From the NCBI GenBank assembly GCA_021847535.1, contig JAJZMR010000100.1, positions 1 through 7,763 on the forward strand: DNA of 7,763 nt, given 5' to 3'. The notes under the pieces are model-generated. The model had not been told where the DNA came from, did no database searches, and saw only the letters and a program-made list of their open reading frames with translations. Source of the stretch: a bacterium (lineage in GTDB: Bacteria; Babelota; Babeliae; Babelales; Babelaceae). Shown here in pieces: positions 5,413-7,763 of this stretch (the first letter of the stretch is position 1; each line of letters starts with the position of its first letter). A program made the translations under genes and the position numbers.

Positions 5413-6435
5413 ATGCAAAAAATTATTCTTGCAATTGAAACTTCATGCGATGAAACTGCAGCAGCTGTTTATAGCTCTCATCATGGCATTCTTTCAAATG
5501 AACTTTTTTCTCAAATAGCTCTCCATGCGCGTTATGGGGGGGTTGTTCCTGAGATCGCATCACGCTCACACATTGAAAAAATCAATATAATTGTACAAAA
5601 ATCACTTGATGTTGCGCGAGTCAAACTTGATGATATAGATACTCTTGCCGTAACCAATCGCCCTGGTCTGCCAGGATCACTCCTTGTTGGCGTCTGTTTT
5701 GCTAAGGCGATTGCAGGAACATTGAAAAAAAACATTATCGGCGTTAACCATTTAGCAGGACATGTTTTTTCTGCATGTATCGAAAATAATATTCCTTTCC
5801 CTTTCATCTGTTTAACCGCGTCGGGTGGCCACACAGCCTTATATTATGTCACCAATTATGGGGAATATACTATTATCGGTCAAACAACGGATGATGCGGC
5901 CGGTGAGGCTTTTGATAAAATAGCAAAACTTATTGGATTAGATTATCCAGGTGGCCCAGTTATTGAAAAACTTGCACAGGCAGTTAATTTTCAAGACTTC
6001 TTCCATTACCCTCGGCTTAAAGATAGACAAACACTCGACTTTAGCTTTTCCGGGCTTAAGACTGCCGTTTTATATGATTTGGTTAAAAAAAATCTTTATA
6101 AGCTTAAGGAAAAAAAATTTCTTGGGCATGAGGATCGCTATTTGCAGCAACAAGTAGCAAGCTCGCTTCTTGTTTGCGTAGGCGATATTTTTGATCAACA
6201 TATTAAGCGTGCATTTACTCTTTACCCTCAAGCGAAAGCTCTTGCGTTTGTCGGAGGGGTTGCGTGCAATAATTACTTGAAAACCAGACTCAAAGATGTT
6301 GCACATCGACTAGCAAAAGAATTTTACGTACCAAGCAAACAATATTGCACTGATAATGGTGCTATGATAGCTTTTGTTGCCCATTACAAAGCGCAAAAAG
6401 GTGAGTTTTCTGATTTATCTCTTGATATTTATTAA
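5413..6435 (+). CDS. tsaD: tRNA N6-adenosine threonylcarbamoyltransferase TsaD
   Basis: TsaD transfers the threonylcarbamoyl group from threonylcarbamoyl-AMP to A37 of tRNAs that read ANN codons, forming t6A. In bacteria it works with TsaB and TsaE. The 340-residue protein has every key motif of the ASKHA-fold family: ETSCDETAAAVY at 9-20, the iron-binding HLAGH (H113, H117), SGGHTALY, GEAFDKIAKLIGLDYPGGP, DFSFSGLKTAV, VGGVACNNYL and CTDNGAM, whose Asp (about D314) completes the metal site. The length is normal. One variation is NRPGLPGSLLVG where TxGPGLxGALLVG is usual. The start is the ATG at 5413, just after the ribosome site AAAAAGGTGG (5401-5410). A GTG at 5407 in the same frame lies inside that site and is rejected. 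It probably shares a transcript with the lipoprotein gene upstream. Confidence 0.97.
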   Translation: MQKIILAIETSCDETAAAVYSSHHGILSNELFSQIALHARYGGVVPEIASRSHIEKINIIVQKSLDVARVKLDDIDTLAVTNRPGLPGSLLVGVCFAKAIAGTLKKNIIGVNHLAGHVFSACIENNIPFPFICLTASGGHTALYYVTNYGEYTIIGQTTDDAAGEAFDKIAKLIGLDYPGGPVIEKLAQAVNFQDFFHYPRLKDRQTLDFSFSGLKTAVLYDLVKKNLYKLKEKKFLGHEDRYLQQQVASSLLVCVGDIFDQHIKRAFTLYPQAKALAFVGGVACNNYLKTRLKDVAHRLAKEFYVPSKQYCTDNGAMIAFVAHYKAQKGEFSDLSLDIY

Positions 6436-6567
6436 AGTAATCATTATTAAATTTATAATAAAAAAAGTAATTCAAAAATTATCCCGTTAAGTATGGCAAA
6501 AAAATAAAAATCGATTAGGCTACTAGATGATAGTTTTTTTTAAGTACAAATAAAATAAGGTTTACGC

Positions 6568-7026
6568 GTGATAAAAAAAGAAATATCCGCAGGGGTGATT
6601 GTTTACCGACATGACGAAGTAACAAAAGAGCGGCTCTATCTTTTACTCCATTATGCTGGTGGCCACTGGGACTTACCTAAAGGCAAACTTGAAAAGGGAG
6701 AAAGTTTCACACAAGCAGCTTTGCGCGAACTTAAAGAAGAGACCGGATTAACGGCCGTCATCAAAGAAAATTTCCAAGAAGCACTTGAATATATGTTTAG
6801 CAAAACAGAACGCGGCCAAAAAATAAAAATTGATAAAAAAGTTATATTTTTTGTAGGGAAAGCATCGGGCAAAGAGGTAACTATATCACATGAGCATATA
6901 GGATTTGCTTGGCTCACCTATACTGATTCCTTCAATCGGCTAACGTATCAAAATGCTCAGCATATTCTGCATATCGCACACGAATTTCTTGAGGAAGAAG
7001 AGCGCTTTTGTGATACTGCGCCTTAA
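6568..7026 (+). CDS. Nudix hydrolase, probable Ap4A hydrolase type
   Basis: The 152-residue protein has a complete Nudix box, GX5EX7REUXEEXGU, at residues 39-61: G39, E45, R53, E54, E57, E58 and G60. This site binds divalent metal for pyrophosphate cleavage. The flanks point to the asymmetric diadenosine-tetraphosphatase (NUDT2-like) group: ISAGVIVYR at the start, HWDLPKGKLEKGE, then ISHEHIGFAWL and the closing helix LTYQNAQHILHIAHEFL. Ap4A is a side product of aminoacyl-tRNA synthetases that rises under stress. The start codon is GTG (6568-6570), preceded by AAGG (6557-6560) at 7 bases. The 132-base gap after tsaD is very AT-rich and holds no convincing promoter or terminator. The last 95 bases overlap the convergent gene on the other strand. 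Substrate is inferred; a different Nudix substrate is possible. Confidence 0.9.
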   Translation: MIKKEISAGVIVYRHDEVTKERLYLLLHYAGGHWDLPKGKLEKGESFTQAALRELKEETGLTAVIKENFQEALEYMFSKTERGQKIKIDKKVIFFVGKASGKEVTISHEHIGFAWLTYTDSFNRLTYQNAQHILHIAHEFLEEEERFCDTAP

Positions 7027-7414
7027 TATGATATGTTAATTGCTTGGTAAGTGCTTGATTAACATCAGCCTTTTCACATTCAATCGTTATATACGTTAAT
7101 AATTCTTCCGCAGAAATCTGGTGTAATTCAACACATTTACATGCTTGTGTCGCTATATTAGCAAGACTTTGTGCTATGCCCATACCACCGGCGACCAATA
7201 CATCCTTATCATGAGGATTAGTTGCCATCTGCAAAAACTGTGCAAACATATTCAGAAAATTAGCAATAACTACTTTACTTGATTCATTTGCAGATGGGCG
7301 CTGCTCTTGGCCAGGTCGACAATTAGAACACTTATCAACCAATTTTTCTTGCTCTGATGATCCATGTAATGATATAGTCGCCACAATAAGCGTGCATCCA
7401 AAAACTTTTTTCAT
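6932..7414 (-). CDS. Cys-containing exported protein of unknown function
   Basis: I do not recognise this 160-residue protein. It opens with MKK and a hydrophobic segment to about residue 16, so it is probably exported, with cleavage possibly near G18-S19. The mature part has five cysteines: a CSNC pair (C29, C32), an ACKC pair (C92, C94) and C113. Disulfides or metal binding are possible. A helical hydrophobic stretch (about 50-90, including FLNMFAQFLQMA and GGMGIAQSL) and an amphipathic C-terminal half follow. The start is supported by GAGGA (7421-7425) 6 bases before the ATG. The stop is TGA. The last 31 or so codons overlap the Nudix gene's 3' end in the opposite direction, so the C-terminus is less certain than the rest. 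It lies 46 bases after the transporter gene on the same strand, with no terminator between, so co-transcription is plausible. Confidence 0.7.
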   Translation of the reverse strand: MKKVFGCTLIVATISLHGSSEQEKLVDKCSNCRPGQEQRPSANESSKVVIANFLNMFAQFLQMATNPHDKDVLVAGGMGIAQSLANIATQACKCVELHQISAEELLTYITIECEKADVNQALTKQLTYHIKAQYHKSALLPQEIRVRYAEYAEHFDTLAD

Positions 7415-7460
7415 TGTTTTTCCTCAAAAAAATTAATCGCAAACAATGTCTGCTTGTATC

Positions 7461-7763
7461 TTACGCGATCATTTGTGCAATAAGCAATAGATTCACGCTT
7501 ACGATAATAAAAGCGATAGTATAAGCGCTTATTTTAATAAATCGTGAGTTGGCGAATTTTCCCATAATAACGGGATCACCTGTAAAATGAATAAGAGGAA
7601 ATATTGCAAAAGGAAGCTGAAAACTTAAGATAATTTGGCTTATGATAAGAAGTTGTGAAAGGAACCCTTCTCCAAAAAAGAGAATACACCCTAGCGCAGG
7701 AACAATACTTATACAGCGTCCAATAAATCGTCGCTTCCAAGGGGCAAGTTTAACATTGATAAA
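7461..7763 (-). CDS. mntH: Nramp/MntH-type metal transporter, C-terminal 100 residues (5' end outside window)
   Basis: The frame is open from the right window edge to TAA at 7461-7463 and has no start inside the window. The 100 residues match the C-terminus of the Nramp family of proton-coupled Mn2+/Fe2+ importers. They include LAPWKRRFIGR before a membrane helix (SIVPALGCILFF), the phrase GEGFLSQLLIISQIILSFQ (19 residues) and LPFAIFPLIHFT. Next come the loop DPVIMGKFANSRFIK and a last hydrophobic helix that includes IAFIIVSVNLLLIAQMIA. The SQ-LS-QLPFA pattern and the final MG-FAN loop are typical. The metal-binding DPGN and MPH motifs of TM1 and TM6 lie outside the window, so manganese selectivity cannot be checked here. 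It acts in the inner membrane. Confidence 0.87.
   Translation of the reverse strand, partial: FINVKLAPWKRRFIGRCISIVPALGCILFFGEGFLSQLLIISQIILSFQLPFAIFPLIHFTGDPVIMGKFANSRFIKISAYTIAFIIVSVNLLLIAQMIA

Noticed and set aside
5532..5834. Minus-strand 100-codon frame inside tsaD
   Set aside because: It is antisense to conserved TsaD motifs, has no ribosome site and its product resembles no family; it is a shadow frame.
6436..6567. Terminator or promoter in the AT-rich gap between tsaD and the Nudix gene
   Set aside because: Only very short AT stems are present (for example ATTAT/ATAAT, and a 4-bp stem before a T-run near 6535), and the promoter-like hexamers match too poorly.
6651..6917. Minus-strand 88-codon frame inside the Nudix gene
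   Set aside because: It is antisense to the Nudix box, with no start signals and no recognisable protein features.
1..7763. CRISPR array, insertion sequence or long direct repeats
   Set aside because: No regularly spaced repeats, transposase frame or terminal inverted repeats were seen on either strand.

Overview
The window suggests an AT-rich, Gram-negative-type bacterium. A periplasmic Skp/OmpH chaperone, two signal-peptide proteins and a probable lipoprotein point to an outer membrane. The tmRNA is one continuous gene, which argues against alphaproteobacteria and most cyanobacteria, whose tmRNA is usually in two pieces. The standard code fits, with TAA, TAG and TGA all used as stops. The general style (many small exported unknowns, short intergenic gaps, host-associated type core genes) would fit a candidate phylum such as Dependentiae (TM6). 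That assignment is a weak impression and nothing in the sequence proves it.

Layout. At the left edge is the 3' part of alaS (+). It converges on a minus-strand ompH/skp-pth operon that has a good promoter at 1922-1950. A divergent promoter (2064-2092) drives a small exported protein of unknown function. Next, on the minus strand, is a complete ssrA (tmRNA) gene with a readable 14-residue tag frame. Back to back with its promoter is a promoter for a plus-strand MNT nucleotidyltransferase/HEPN pair, a MntA-HepT-like toxin-antitoxin module. That pair converges on smpB, which overlaps an upstream DUF2062 membrane-protein gene (both minus). Divergently from DUF2062 come a probable lipoprotein gene and tsaD (+), then a Nudix hydrolase of Ap4A-hydrolase type (+). 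The Nudix gene overlaps a convergent Cys-containing exported protein gene (-). At the right edge is the 3' part of an Nramp/MntH-type metal transporter (-).

How the genes fit together. Much of the window concerns tRNA and translation upkeep: alanine charging of tRNA-Ala and tmRNA (alaS), recycling of peptidyl-tRNA (pth), ribosome rescue (ssrA plus smpB) and t6A modification (tsaD). A Nudix enzyme probably clears the dinucleotide Ap4A that synthetases make. The most interesting local feature is the toxin-antitoxin-like pair lying between the two halves of the trans-translation system and sharing a divergent promoter region with ssrA. The tmRNA tag is also unusual: it starts Ala-Ser and ends Ala-Leu-Ala rather than the common Ala-Ala. 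All four convergent gene junctions are very tight or overlapping, and no convincing intrinsic terminator was seen.
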